From Terriglobia bacterium (lineage in GTDB: Bacteria; Acidobacteriota; Terriglobia; JAIQFV01): a DNA stretch of 54,334 nt. Below the pieces are notes generated by a model. The model was not told where the DNA came from, made no database searches, and was given only the letters and a program-made list of their open reading frames with translations. The DNA lies in NCBI GenBank assembly GCA_028716525.1, contig JAQUPQ010000030.1, positions 1-54,334 on the forward strand, written 5' to 3'. Positions 39,120 to 47,340 of this stretch are shown here, in pieces. A program made the position numbers and the translations under genes. Position 1 is the first letter of the stretch, and each line of letters opens with the position of its first letter.

Positions 39120-39302
39120 TTACAATGGGTCCGTCACGAGAACCGCAAAGAAAAACAAAAAATACATTCTCATTTTTGCAACAGGCCCAAATTGGGAATT
39201 AACTGTTATATCCCTTTTGCAAATCCAAGTATCATCACAACAAAACCCAATGATTTCTTTAATACTGAACAAGAAAAATTTGGTTTCTTTTTTCATCTTC
39301 AT
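39120..39302 (-). CDS. possible small membrane protein, 60 aa
   Basis: ATG one base after the stop of the Com-like gene; AT-rich. The C-terminus is hydrophobic (MRMYFLFFFAVLVTDPL). No family; no clear ribosome site. Could be non-coding leader. Confidence 0.35.
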   Translation of the reverse strand: MKMKKETKFFLFSIKEIIGFCCDDTWICKRDITVNSQFGPVAKMRMYFLFFFAVLVTDPL

Positions 39303-39303
39303 T

Positions 39304-39531
39304 TTAGTTTGTGTGGCTCATTGCCCCGACGTTAAACCCGTCATGCTTGGATGCCGACCAATAAAGCGAATTGATGTATCCGCACTTGGGGCATTTGACT
39401 TGAACCTCTCCCTGGATCCATCTTTGCCTGAACATCAATCTGTTGCACTTCCGGCAACGGACATCGGCGTACACAGTGGACGTGCCCGGTGGGCCGGGGT
39501 CTCCAGCGTCTATCTGGATCGAATCACTCAC
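39304..39531 (-). CDS. Com-like zinc-ribbon protein
   Basis: 75 aa from a GTG overlapping the preceding stop (GTGA). RCRKCNRLMF followed by VQVKCPKCGYIN matches the RCKNCNKLLF...IRCPRC pattern of phage Mu Com, a zinc-binding translational activator of the mom gene. Whether it regulates anything here is unknown. It is part of a run of three small genes after the Mu F-like gene. Confidence 0.7.
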   Translation of the reverse strand: MSDSIQIDAGDPGPPGTSTVYADVRCRKCNRLMFRQRWIQGEVQVKCPKCGYINSLYWSASKHDGFNVGAMSHTN

Positions 39532-39740
39532 GCCCGATCCCATTTCTTTTTGTACTTCCGAACCTCGGCGGCCGGCGCGTTAAAGACTTTCGCCTCCGGC
39601 TCGATCTCGGCTTTGGTGATCTTGCCAACCAGACCCTGCTTCCGGCACGACCCGCACACCCAGCCGTCTTTCAGTCTGGCAAAATCGCCCTTTGCCACAA
39701 CGGTAATACTTCCGCATTTAGGACAAGTTAAGGTACTCAT
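39528..39740 (-). CDS. zinc-ribbon protein, 70 aa
   Basis: CPKC at residues 6-9 and CGSC near 29-32 form a four-Cys ribbon, followed by a basic tail (VRKYKKKWDRA). Overlaps both neighbours by 4 nt. Confidence 0.65.
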   Translation of the reverse strand: MSTLTCPKCGSITVVAKGDFARLKDGWVCGSCRKQGLVGKITKAEIEPEAKVFNAPAAEVRKYKKKWDRA

Positions 39741-39931
39741 TTCTTCCTCGCGTTTATCAGAACACCAAGATCAAGCAGTTTCAAAACCAGCCGCATTGCC
39801 TGTTCTTCCGAGAACCCCGCTTTTATGTAGGCGTCGAACCATTCCTTTTGCTTGCTCGCCAAATCCTGCACGGGATTGGTGTCAAGCAACTGCCGCGCCC
39901 TTTCCACAGGACCGGTTTCGGGTTTTGTCAT
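39737..39931 (-). CDS. helical small protein, 64 aa
   Basis: Starts MTKPETGPVERARQLLDTNP at the ATG overlapping the stop of the Mu F-like gene (ATGA). Helices include KEWFDAYIKAGFSEEQAMRL, reminiscent of small head-region proteins. Not recognised. Confidence 0.6.
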   Translation of the reverse strand: MTKPETGPVERARQLLDTNPVQDLASKQKEWFDAYIKAGFSEEQAMRLVLKLLDLGVLINARKK

Positions 39932-40947
39932 CGCCTGGCTCCATACGGGGAGGGTTCGTCGTATCGGTCCCTCACGTCGTGCTCGCCTTCCCAAACCGGC
40001 GTTACGGCACAAAGACAATTTGGATGCGTGTCTGTTACTGGGCGGGGGCCTTCACCGGCAACCCACATCTCACCGTCAAGGGAATCGCACAACTCACAGC
40101 ATCCCGCCGTGGCAACCCATCGCTCATACGGAATCCCGTAAGCCCTGACTGACGCATCCCAAGAGGCATTTACCGCAAGAATCCCTTCTGACCGGGCAAC
40201 CATGTTCCAATACCAGGAATCTCCCTCGCCTATCAAGCCCCAGAGATCGCGCCCGACTTCCATCGTCCCGCGTCCAGTTCCGGCCCAATCGCTTAAAAGC
40301 CCGTACACTTCGCCAAGATGCCGCGTGCCGAGTTCAGCCACAATCCTTGCCCCGCCTTCACGCATGACCGCGTCCAAAAGGTACTCGGCTCCGCGCGTTG
40401 CCAATGCAAGCCGACGCAACTTTAACGCATCAGCATCAACCCAATCCGGCGCGGATTCAAGAGCCTCTTGAAGCGTCTGGCCAAGCGCAAAGTCAAGAAC
40501 AGCGTCGAGGAGGTTTACATACACCCCGCGTTCTTTCGTGTTCACACCCTTACGGGACAACTCCACTCCGAGGACTTCCAACTCCCAAGCATGAATCAGG
40601 TCGGCGTATCGTCTGGATTTCTCTGGTGTCCAAGTGAAGGCTGGACCTGGATCGCCTTCATGCTCCATCAGTGAACGCCGAACCTTGTCCGCATCCGGCA
40701 AACCCAATGCCTTGAAAATAGCATCCTGATACTGTGAACAGAGTTTTACCATCTGCCCGGCGTACTTATCCATAATCTTATTCAGCCCAGACCAGCGATG
40801 CTCATTGACTTTCGGAACCTTCGCCAGAAGCCCCTTGTAAATGGACCATGCCCGTAACGCCGGAAGGTTCGCTTCAACGGGAAGCACCTGCGCCATTACC
40901 GGCACGTCAATAGGAAACTCTGCACATTTTGTGATCGTCAGTTCCAT
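39928..40947 (-). CDS. Mu F-like minor head protein
   Basis: 339 aa. The C-terminal part ending in CCELCDSLDGEMWVAGEGPR and THPNCLCAVTPVWEGE is the conserved Mu gpF/SPP1 gp7 motif. The long helical N-terminus fits. It follows the portal and overlaps its stop by 10 nt. Acts in head assembly and DNA ejection. Confidence 0.85.
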   Translation of the reverse strand: MELTITKCAEFPIDVPVMAQVLPVEANLPALRAWSIYKGLLAKVPKVNEHRWSGLNKIMDKYAGQMVKLCSQYQDAIFKALGLPDADKVRRSLMEHEGDPGPAFTWTPEKSRRYADLIHAWELEVLGVELSRKGVNTKERGVYVNLLDAVLDFALGQTLQEALESAPDWVDADALKLRRLALATRGAEYLLDAVMREGGARIVAELGTRHLGEVYGLLSDWAGTGRGTMEVGRDLWGLIGEGDSWYWNMVARSEGILAVNASWDASVRAYGIPYERWVATAGCCELCDSLDGEMWVAGEGPRPVTDTHPNCLCAVTPVWEGEHDVRDRYDEPSPYGARR

Positions 40948-42329
40948 GCGTTCAAAAGATTGCGCGTGGCGCGGAGGGCTGTTACCTCTGCAACCTTGCC
41001 GCGTAACCAGTCCTTTGTCGGCTCCTTGACTAAATTGTTCTCCTGCAAATAACCCGTGGCTTCGTCCTCGTTCATCCAGCCCATGCCGAGCATGGTAATG
41101 ATGTTCAGGATTTCTTGTTCGGCGGCCATCGCATTATTAAGCCGCGCCTCGGATTGCCCGGTTTCGTCCATCAGGTTGACAGCGTTCCACTCCACCCAAT
41201 ACTCGCCAAACCGTCCTTCCGTTGCCATCCAGATTTTCGTTACCTGATCGATGATCGAATCCAACTGCGTGCGCTGGCTCTTGACGTTGGAAACAATCAA
41301 ATCGCTTTGGTCCTTCGACATTCTTTCGGTGGTGGACCATGACAGACCAAGCATATACGGGGCCAGACCCGTCTTCGCCACAATCTGCTCCAAGATCGTC
41401 CGCGCCGGAAGATCGAAGTTAATCATGGTCAACCCCTTGCCCAGCGCGTCGATACTCACCTTCGCCCCGAACGGAACGGCCCCGTGGATGTCGGCCGTCT
41501 GACCCTTGCGCCGCAACTGCATGATGCTGGAAAACTGCGTCGAGATCGATGATGCTATGTCCTGCGCGTCTTTCGGGGTCTGGCCGTCCGCGCCCTCGAC
41601 AATGGTGGCAAAGATTGGGTCGCCAACGCGCCAAACGTAGTTCTCCCAAGACTTTTCCATCCGCATCAGAATCTGCGCCACAAACGGAAGCGAGTAAAAC
41701 AGCGAGTAGCCGTAGGGGTTGCCCTCGCGCTGGTCGAAAGCGAGATAATGGATGTACTCCTGGCCCTCAATCGGCCTGACTCTGAACCCTTGATCGTCGT
41801 ACATCCCGAACACAAGTTTGTCATCCTGCCATACAAACCTGAAATCGTCCGGCAGTGCAATCTTCAACCTGTGTATCCCGCGTTCGCCGTCCAAGAGCAC
41901 CGTTTCCCCGAATCCCATTCCGGTCCCGAACGCAGAATCCGACAACTGCGAAATCCAGTTCGACATCCCCTTCTGGAACCAGTTCACTTGAACGGTCCGC
42001 TTCCATTCGTTGAGTTCATCCGCAAACCCCCGGTCCTCAGACTTGTACTCGAAATCTCCAATCAGGCGAATGAGTTTGATAACGGCAATGTCAAGGAAAG
42101 GGATGCTCTCGCGGATAACGCGGAATAGGCCGATGTTGTGTTTTAAGGGGTGGTACTCATTAAACGCCGTTGCCCACTGGTCCGTCCCGCTCTCCCGCGT
42201 GCGCGGCTTCGACGGGTGCGGTTCACGTTCCGACTTCGGAGGCTTCTTTTCGACGGCAGGCTCCGGCTTGGGCTTTCTTCCGAGATTAAGACTGAAATTT
42301 ACGTGATTTCCGTGAACGGCTATTTCCAT
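40938..42329 (-). CDS. portal protein
   Basis: 463 aa. Starts MEIAVHGNHVNFSLNLGRKP and contains FRVIRESIPFLDIAVIKLIR, WENYVWRVGDPIFATIVEGA and a long C-terminal helix, matching phage portals of the SPP1/DUF935-like kind. It sits between the terminases and the Mu F-like gene. A promoter and operator lie just upstream (42352-42409). Confidence 0.8.
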   Translation of the reverse strand: MEIAVHGNHVNFSLNLGRKPKPEPAVEKKPPKSEREPHPSKPRTRESGTDQWATAFNEYHPLKHNIGLFRVIRESIPFLDIAVIKLIRLIGDFEYKSEDRGFADELNEWKRTVQVNWFQKGMSNWISQLSDSAFGTGMGFGETVLLDGERGIHRLKIALPDDFRFVWQDDKLVFGMYDDQGFRVRPIEGQEYIHYLAFDQREGNPYGYSLFYSLPFVAQILMRMEKSWENYVWRVGDPIFATIVEGADGQTPKDAQDIASSISTQFSSIMQLRRKGQTADIHGAVPFGAKVSIDALGKGLTMINFDLPARTILEQIVAKTGLAPYMLGLSWSTTERMSKDQSDLIVSNVKSQRTQLDSIIDQVTKIWMATEGRFGEYWVEWNAVNLMDETGQSEARLNNAMAAEQEILNIITMLGMGWMNEDEATGYLQENNLVKEPTKDWLRGKVAEVTALRATRNLLNAWN

Positions 42330-42351
42330 CAACGCGCCTTTGCGTATTTGG

Positions 42352-42365
42352 TGCGAATATTCGCA
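42352..42365. promoter_or_regulatory. operator-like palindrome TGCGAATATTCGCA
   Basis: Perfect 14-bp palindrome in the leader of the portal transcript, sharing the GCGAA half-site with the 14614 and 16077 palindromes but with the arms joined without a spacer. Confidence 0.5.
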
Positions 42366-42380
42366 AAAACCTACGAAGGG

Positions 42381-42409
42381 AAAGATAATAAATAAATATC
42401 CCCCCGTCA
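42381..42409 (-). promoter_or_regulatory. head operon promoter
   Basis: TTGACG, 17 bp, TATCTT on the minus strand, about 50 nt before the portal start. It shares the -10 box with the 11562 promoter. Confidence 0.6.
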
Positions 42410-42413
42410 AGAA

Positions 42414-43109
42414 CTATAGACTTTTATTCACTATCCCAGACCTGAAGTATTTCCCAACCTTGCGACAATCCTGGAGAAATACTTTTTCAGATTCTAAAAT
42501 TTCGTTCATTTCCCTTGAAAACATTCTATCCCTTCTGCATTGCCAACAGAGCCGCATGAGGGCCTTCATAATTATTTGTCTTGTGCGTTCACGGGTTAGT
42601 TTTAATTTTTCAGATATTGCCCCCAATGAATAAACATACTCCTGTCCGATACCAAAGTATAATCTTAGAACATATTCTTCGCGGTCGGTCAAACAAACTT
42701 CTCCCGGACCATCGTCATCCAACCAACCATTCCTGATAATATCAATAAAACCATCTTCGATTATAATATTTTTAAAATGTCTCGCTCCAACATTACGCTC
42801 ATCATCTTTTTCAAATTCATACGGCACAACAAGGGAATTTATGTTGTTCTGTTTCAATAGGTTTTCAACATATTTCTTTATCTTGAAGGGGGTAACAAGG
42901 CAGAGTTGGTGATCCGGGTAATCCTTTGAATACAACACTAATTGCCCAACGGCAGATTTTATGTTATGTATGGGTTTGTTTATCTTTACCTCATAAATAG
43001 TATCGTCGGTTAAAACGTCTATATAACCGCCGGTAACTTTGACATTTGTTCTGTAAGATACATTCAGTGTCTTTACAAAATACTCCTGGAATTCTTTTTC
43101 ACTCGCCAT
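42414..43109 (-). CDS. PD-(D/E)XK nuclease-like protein fused to sigma-70 region 4
   Basis: 231 aa, AT-rich. Residues 25-60 (GGYIDVLTDDTIYEVKINKP, with D31, E40-x-K42 and Q56) fit a PD-(D/E)XK core. Residues about 140-195 (LTDREEYVLRLYFG, then LKLTRERTRQIIMKALMRL) are a sigma-70 region 4 helix-turn-helix. It lies between terminase-linked genes and the portal promoter. Function unproved; a transcription factor for late genes or a DNA-targeting nuclease are both possible. Confidence 0.65.
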   Translation of the reverse strand: MASEKEFQEYFVKTLNVSYRTNVKVTGGYIDVLTDDTIYEVKINKPIHNIKSAVGQLVLYSKDYPDHQLCLVTPFKIKKYVENLLKQNNINSLVVPYEFEKDDERNVGARHFKNIIIEDGFIDIIRNGWLDDDGPGEVCLTDREEYVLRLYFGIGQEYVYSLGAISEKLKLTRERTRQIIMKALMRLCWQCRRDRMFSREMNEILESEKVFLQDCRKVGKYFRSGIVNKSL

Positions 43110-43284
43110 ACTTGTTCCCGTAATAAATCCGCCTCAACGTCTTTTCCGAATAACAAAGCACTTGCGATAATTCTTCACAGGCCGTAACGATGGGGGTTCG
43201 GTGGTATATCTTTTTAAGTTCCGCCACCCTCTCATCCATCATGGACCGCGCTATTTCGTGCCTTTGTAAAGTAGTTTGACGCAT
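43099..43284 (-). CDS. small helix-turn-helix protein, 61 aa
   Basis: Starts MRQTTLQRHEIARSMMDERV. The end ACEELSQVLCYSEKTLRRIY reads as a helix-turn-helix. Overlaps the nuclease-sigma gene start by 11 nt. Possibly a regulator. Confidence 0.55.
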   Translation of the reverse strand: MRQTTLQRHEIARSMMDERVAELKKIYHRTPIVTACEELSQVLCYSEKTLRRIYYGNKYGE

Positions 43285-43291
43285 AGCATCC

Positions 43292-43423
43292 TCAGTAAAT
43301 GACGTGGATAACCGGACTACCGAAAAGTGCTTCAATAATCTGCCACATACGAAGCGACAACTCCATTAATTTCCCCAGTACGTGCCCGTTCGGCAACAGA
43401 AAAATAACCCATCCCCAAATCAT
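43292..43423 (-). CDS. membrane-associated microprotein, 43 aa
   Basis: Starts MIWGWVIFLLPNGHVLGKLM with GGAGGTGCGCC upstream; hydrophobic N-terminus. The start overlaps the stop of the 65-aa gene. Not recognised. Confidence 0.5.
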   Translation of the reverse strand: MIWGWVIFLLPNGHVLGKLMELSLRMWQIIEALFGSPVIHVIY

Positions 43424-43617
43424 GGCGCACCTCCGAGTGTAGAAGAAAGATGTTTCACTGGGTCAAATGGAACATCTGGTTTAAGTGTCCTTGTAACATT
43501 GATGTGTTGAAACAAAAGTCTGCCATGAAACGCCCTGTGCTTCCGCGAAGTCAAAAGCCTGTTAGTCCGCCAATGGTCCTTACGCATCAGCCTCTGTTTG
43601 TACGCCTTGCTTGGCAT
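43420..43617 (-). CDS. basic small protein, 65 aa
   Basis: Starts MPSKAYKQRLMRKDHWRTNR after GTAGGAGGACCA. Highly basic N-terminus. The first gene after the promoter at 43630-43658. Not recognised. Confidence 0.55.
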   Translation of the reverse strand: MPSKAYKQRLMRKDHWRTNRLLTSRKHRAFHGRLLFQHINVTRTLKPDVPFDPVKHLSSTLGGAP

Positions 43618-43629
43618 TGGTCCTCCTAC

Positions 43630-43658
43630 CCGATTATACGACAATCCAAGTTAAAAAG
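43630..43658 (-). promoter_or_regulatory. promoter candidate, TATAAT
   Basis: Perfect -10 box TATAAT on the minus strand with a weak -35 (TTACTT) 17 bp upstream, 12 nt before the 65-aa gene. Confidence 0.5.
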
Positions 43659-43678
43659 TAATTTAAAAATTAACTTTC

Positions 43679-43918
43679 TCAGGACCAGTGAATGTACGGA
43701 CCGTGTTTAAAGAATCTAATAAACTTCCTTGCTTCCCCCAGTGTCGGGTAAGTTCTGATACATGAATGAACCATACCACCACCGCAAATGGACTCTCGGT
43801 ATGGCTCCCAACGCAATTCAGGTTTTTGCCAAAACTGCTCTACGACACACTCAAACTGCGGATGAAACCCGAACTCGCTTTCCACAATCCTATCCCTGCC
43901 CGTTGGATAAATCTTCAT
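43679..43918 (-). CDS. hypothetical protein, 79 aa
   Basis: Starts MKIYPTGRDRIVESEFGFHP; Trp/Tyr/His-rich. Ends about 60 nt before the 65-aa gene, past the promoter candidate. Overlaps the preceding gene by 29 nt. Not recognised. Confidence 0.5.
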   Translation of the reverse strand: MKIYPTGRDRIVESEFGFHPQFECVVEQFWQKPELRWEPYRESICGGGMVHSCIRTYPTLGEARKFIRFFKHGPYIHWS

Positions 43919-44090
43919 TTAACACCTCCATGTCTACAATCTCTCCAGTGCACCAATTTGTTACAACTATGGGCCGACCCGTTTTGTCTCTGCTCATAAC
44001 ATTTCTCCACTGAACCGTATATTCATAAACCGGGCAAAACAAATCGGTCATTCCAAGTTTGTGTCTAACAAGTCGTATTTCAATCTCCAC
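43890..44090 (-). CDS. hypothetical protein, 66 aa, GTG start
   Basis: The GTG start (VEIEIRLVRHKLGMTDLFCP) follows GGAGGGGACAA and overlaps the stop of the zinc-finger gene. Beta-rich. Not recognised. Confidence 0.5.
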   Translation of the reverse strand: MEIEIRLVRHKLGMTDLFCPVYEYTVQWRNVMSRDKTGRPIVVTNWCTGEIVDMEVLNEDLSNGQG

Positions 44091-44304
44091 TTGTCCCCTC
44101 CTCTGTAAATTTGTCCATTTCGGGATGCGCGAATATGGGGTATCCGGCATCATCCCCGCATATCGCACACTTGTTGCCTGCGTATTCCGGCCCCATTTTG
44201 GCGCCATAAGTAAACGGGCCTTGCCCTCCCCAAATTTCACCAAGTGGCTTTACGAGACGGACATTGACTTTCTCGGCAATACACTTACAGCAGTAATACT
44301 TCAT
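44080..44304 (-). CDS. zinc-finger protein, 74 aa
   Basis: CCKC at residues 5-8 and CAIC near 47-50 flank a 38-residue loop, a treble-clef-like or zinc ribbon arrangement. Located directly downstream of the large terminase gene. Role unknown. Confidence 0.6.
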   Translation of the reverse strand: MKYYCCKCIAEKVNVRLVKPLGEIWGGQGPFTYGAKMGPEYAGNKCAICGDDAGYPIFAHPEMDKFTEEGTSGD

Positions 44305-44317
44305 CTTCTACCTCCTT

Positions 44318-45601
44318 TCATCCTTGACTTACTCCCCAATTTAGCGTATCACGGGGATCGCCCTGGTTGAACCCCCAGCCTCCGGAAACGGATTTGCCGA
44401 TCATGAGCTCCGTCATGGACCATACCAACGCATCCAACCTATCCGGGCTTCGTCCGGCCTCTCCTGTGTAACTGCACATCTGATCCTCTAACTCCGGGAA
44501 CGTGCCGACGTGTTTAACTTTGCCCTGCTCGTACAATGCGCTTATCGGCTCCGCTCTGGTTATCTTCCCGCGCGAGGCCCAGACCAATTTCACCGGAACG
44601 GTGGGGTCTATGGAGTTCAATACCGCCTTGACCATCTCACCACCATTGTTTGATTCGGCAATGATCTTGTCCGCCTTCCAAGTTGCATAAGCGGAAATCG
44701 CACGGCTGCCCCATTGGACCGGCGTTCCGCGAACCGTAACATCCGCCAAAACGTACCCGATCTTGTCAACACCGCGCCCGGCTACGATTATACCCGTTTC
44801 CGCGCTTTCCTCGCCGCTTGTCGCCTCTGGGTCGAGGGCCACAACTATCCTCTCCATTTGTGGCGACTTTACGGCCCTGTTTGACTCTATCGTCTGCCTT
44901 GTCCACAATGCCCCCGGCACATCCTCTAGAAGTTCCGCATCCAGTTCCTGCCGTCCGAGGCGGGTTCCCTGGTACTGCGATAAAATCTGCTCCCTGAATA
45001 CCGCGCTTAAATTGTCCAGATTGTCCTTTGTTTTTCCCTTTGTCAATCTTGTCCCGGACCGGGAAAGTATCTCCTTAATAAGCGTCAGGTTTTTGACCTT
45101 CGGCGTTGTCGTTACCAACTGTTTCGCCCAACCCATGCGAAGCCCGAACTGCGCCATATCCCATGTCTCTCTTGCATATTTCCAAACTCCCAGCTCGTCG
45201 GACCAGATTGTATCATGCTGAGGCCCGTTCAGCCGATCCGGTTCCTCCGCCGAATACAAGAACGCCTGGGCGCCGTTCTCCCAGATCACTTTCCTGAGGC
45301 TTGCGATATAAACCGGCTTCGGTTCCGGCGAAATCGTTACTATCCCGCTCGGTCCGTTTACCATGACATCCCGCGCGTCAGCCGCCGTCGCTCCAATCAA
45401 CCCAATCCACTTGGACTTGCCTTCTACTACCCAACGCCGGATGGTTTCGGCCCCGGTCCTGGTTTTTCCCCAACCTCGACCGGCCATAATGAACCACGTT
45501 AACCAGCCACCTTCGGGAACCCACTGCTCATCACGGGCAACCCTTACCCATGAATCAAACTTTTTCGCTATGCTCTGGGAGTCTTGGGACATATCCTCCA
45601 T
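44318..45601 (-). CDS. terL: large terminase subunit
   Basis: 427 aa. ATPase motifs: Walker A GRGWGKTR at residues 41-48 and Walker B DTIWSDELG. The nuclease half has VVALDPEATSGE and IIAESNNGG, carrying the acidic metal ligands. It cuts and pumps phage DNA into the prohead. It overlaps the small terminase gene by 47 nt; a second ATG three codons downstream is possible. Confidence 0.9.
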   Translation of the reverse strand: MEDMSQDSQSIAKKFDSWVRVARDEQWVPEGGWLTWFIMAGRGWGKTRTGAETIRRWVVEGKSKWIGLIGATAADARDVMVNGPSGIVTISPEPKPVYIASLRKVIWENGAQAFLYSAEEPDRLNGPQHDTIWSDELGVWKYARETWDMAQFGLRMGWAKQLVTTTPKVKNLTLIKEILSRSGTRLTKGKTKDNLDNLSAVFREQILSQYQGTRLGRQELDAELLEDVPGALWTRQTIESNRAVKSPQMERIVVALDPEATSGEESAETGIIVAGRGVDKIGYVLADVTVRGTPVQWGSRAISAYATWKADKIIAESNNGGEMVKAVLNSIDPTVPVKLVWASRGKITRAEPISALYEQGKVKHVGTFPELEDQMCSYTGEAGRSPDRLDALVWSMTELMIGKSVSGGWGFNQGDPRDTLNWGVSQG

Positions 45602-46010
45602 CCAATAGTTTACGCGCTTCCGCTTCTACCAGTTCTTTCCATTCCGCGCGTTGTTTCTCAAAGTCCAACTGCGGCAATATCACCTCGCGCCGTTCCTGTG
45701 ATTTGTCCGACTGATTCAGGTATTGCTTTCCAAGCCAGATCAACATGGTGTTGTCCCCCCTCTTTACCCCTTTCAACCATTGCTTGCGCCGGAGGGACAT
45801 CTTGCCAACAGATTTTTTTTGTTCTGCATACTCGCAAAACATCATTTTCTTGTAAAGTTTCACCCTTTCTTCGAGTGTTCTGGGTGAAACATCCAAAATC
45901 GCCGCACATTCTTCCAGAGTGCATTGAATTTCGAGCAACTTGTCAAGCTGTTCAAAATCAAGGTCCAGTTCCGGTTTCCCGTCCCGTGGTACAAATACAG
46001 GTTCATCCAT
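45555..46010 (-). CDS. terS: small terminase subunit
   Basis: 151 aa. Helix-turn-helix near residues 28-50 (IQCTLEECAAILDVSPRTLE), basic middle, and C-terminal helices (FEKQRAEWKELVEAEARKLL). It precedes the large subunit gene, as usual, and should recognise the packaging start. Confidence 0.8.
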   Translation of the reverse strand: MDEPVFVPRDGKPELDLDFEQLDKLLEIQCTLEECAAILDVSPRTLEERVKLYKKMMFCEYAEQKKSVGKMSLRRKQWLKGVKRGDNTMLIWLGKQYLNQSDKSQERREVILPQLDFEKQRAEWKELVEAEARKLLDGGYVPRLPEHSEKV

Positions 46011-46012
46011 GA

Positions 46013-46192
46013 TTAATCCTCAATAAATTCGGGGTATTTTCTATGAAAACACTCAAGATGCACAAGTAAATCATTGTAAATCCTAATATTGCGTTTCGAT
46101 TTTAACCTACCCTCAACCCATAACCCTATTCTGCTCCATCGGCCTTCCTCGATTTCTCCCTCACAAATATCACAAAAATATTTAGTTGCCAT
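46013..46192 (-). CDS. zinc-finger microprotein, 59 aa
   Basis: CDIC at residues 7-10 and CFH near 48-50 give a C-x2-C...C-x-H set. The start overlaps the stop of the 76-aa gene. One of several small metal-binding candidates. Confidence 0.55.
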   Translation of the reverse strand: MATKYFCDICEGEIEEGRWSRIGLWVEGRLKSKRNIRIYNDLLVHLECFHRKYPEFIED

Positions 46193-46412
46193 GTCTTTTC
46201 TCCTTTTCCTTGTTTAATAATTCATAACAAATAGCATAATAAAAATGGGACATTTCAAGATAAAACCGACCTAATTCACCGCCAAGCGTACTTTTATCGT
46301 AATAACCTACCATTGCCACCCCACGTTTATAACAATCCGATGCACGGCGATAAAAAAAATACAATAATATGCCCCTAATCACTTTTGACCTCTTTCCTTG
46401 TTTAACGGACAT
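46182..46412 (-). CDS. hypothetical protein, 76 aa
   Basis: Basic N-terminus and Tyr/Phe-rich helices (YLEMSHFYYAICYELLNKEK). It overlaps the 59-aa gene by 11 nt. Not recognised. Confidence 0.55.
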   Translation of the reverse strand: MSVKQGKRSKVIRGILLYFFYRRASDCYKRGVAMVGYYDKSTLGGELGRFYLEMSHFYYAICYELLNKEKEKRHGN

Positions 46413-46531
46413 TCCTTCATCTGCTCTATCCGGTTTTCCTTACCGGGTTTCTCCTGTCCGCAATGTTTACCGCCTTCATCATCTTCCGCAAAAGGACAGA
46501 CTTTACCTCTTAACTTGCAGAATCCGAACAT
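46379..46531 (-). CDS. four-cysteine microprotein, 50 aa
   Basis: Cys at residues 5, 12, 24 and 41 in a charged peptide starting MFGFCKLRGKVCPF. TAATG overlap with the preceding gene. Possible small metal-binding protein. Confidence 0.5.
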   Translation of the reverse strand: MFGFCKLRGKVCPFAEDDEGGKHCGQEKPGKENRIEQMKECPLNKERGQK

Positions 46532-46896
46532 TACAACCCTGCCCTCATTTGTGTCCGCAGGTTATAGCCCTGTTGGTACAAATCTTCGCGCCAATCATTC
46601 AGCCTTTGCAGTTCGTCTTTCGCCACCGCGTATTCCAACTCCGCCGCCGAAAGTGCAATGGAATCCTGTTCGGTCTGGACTATTGCAAAAGCCCAGCGCG
46701 TCTTATCAGACGGATATTTCTCTGAATCAAGCCGGGCATCCTCCAACTTCTTCGCCCGCGCCAGCTCCAGCCGCCTCTTGGCCTCGTGTTTGGCCTGTAA
46801 AGCCCTCGCCACGCGCGGACCGGCAAGGTTGACAGCCTCGTGCGCTTTCGCCAGATCCCTGTTCACTTCATCCAAAGTCAAAGGCTTGTCTGTCAT
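46531..46896 (-). CDS. coiled-coil protein, 121 aa
   Basis: Almost entirely helical and charged (VNRDLAKAHEAVNLAGPRVA, AKHEAKRRLELARAKKLEDA). It overlaps the 49-aa gene by 4 nt. Located just before the terminases; function unknown. Confidence 0.6.
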   Translation of the reverse strand: MTDKPLTLDEVNRDLAKAHEAVNLAGPRVARALQAKHEAKRRLELARAKKLEDARLDSEKYPSDKTRWAFAIVQTEQDSIALSAAELEYAVAKDELQRLNDWREDLYQQGYNLRTQMRAGL

Positions 46897-47042
46897 CTTC
46901 CGTATTCCTCCCTCAAAATGTTCCTGACTTCTTCAAGCACTGTCTTAATCTCCTGTAAAACCTGCATCAACGTCTTGTCATCCGCAGAGGCGCAGGTATA
47001 AAACTCCATCATGTCAAGACGCCGACGGTTATCGTCGTTCAT
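46893..47042 (-). CDS. helical microprotein, 49 aa
   Basis: Starts MNDDNRRRLDMMEFYTCASA; charged helix to the end. Joined to both neighbours by overlaps. Confidence 0.5.
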   Translation of the reverse strand: MNDDNRRRLDMMEFYTCASADDKTLMQVLQEIKTVLEEVRNILREEYGR

Positions 47043-47340
47043 TAAGCCGCTCCTCTATCCTTCTTAAACTGTTCAAAATCTCAATTATCGGCTCACTCCT
47101 GCGTCCGCCCTCGCCCTCGATCCGCTTTCTTAAACTTGTCTTGTCCACGGCCCAGGAAAAGACAATGAACAGAATCAGAAACCCGCCACTCGTAACTATC
47201 CAGCCCGTTTTGTTCATCTTGAAGATTTTGCAGAACATCGGGACCCAAAGGACCGTTTGAACGAGTCCTATCATACGGCGCGTAAACTCCGCTCTTACAA
47301 ACCATTCGGCGGTGAAGGTGATAAGGCTCTTAATGTTCAC
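47029..47340 (-). CDS. membrane protein, 103 aa, GTG start
   Basis: Two hydrophobic segments (GLVQTVLWVPMFCKIF and IVTSGGFLILFIVFSWAV) followed by a cytoplasmic charged helix. The GTG overlaps the stop of the secreted-protein gene. Role unknown. Confidence 0.55.
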   Translation of the reverse strand: MNIKSLITFTAEWFVRAEFTRRMIGLVQTVLWVPMFCKIFKMNKTGWIVTSGGFLILFIVFSWAVDKTSLRKRIEGEGGRRSEPIIEILNSLRRIEERLNERR

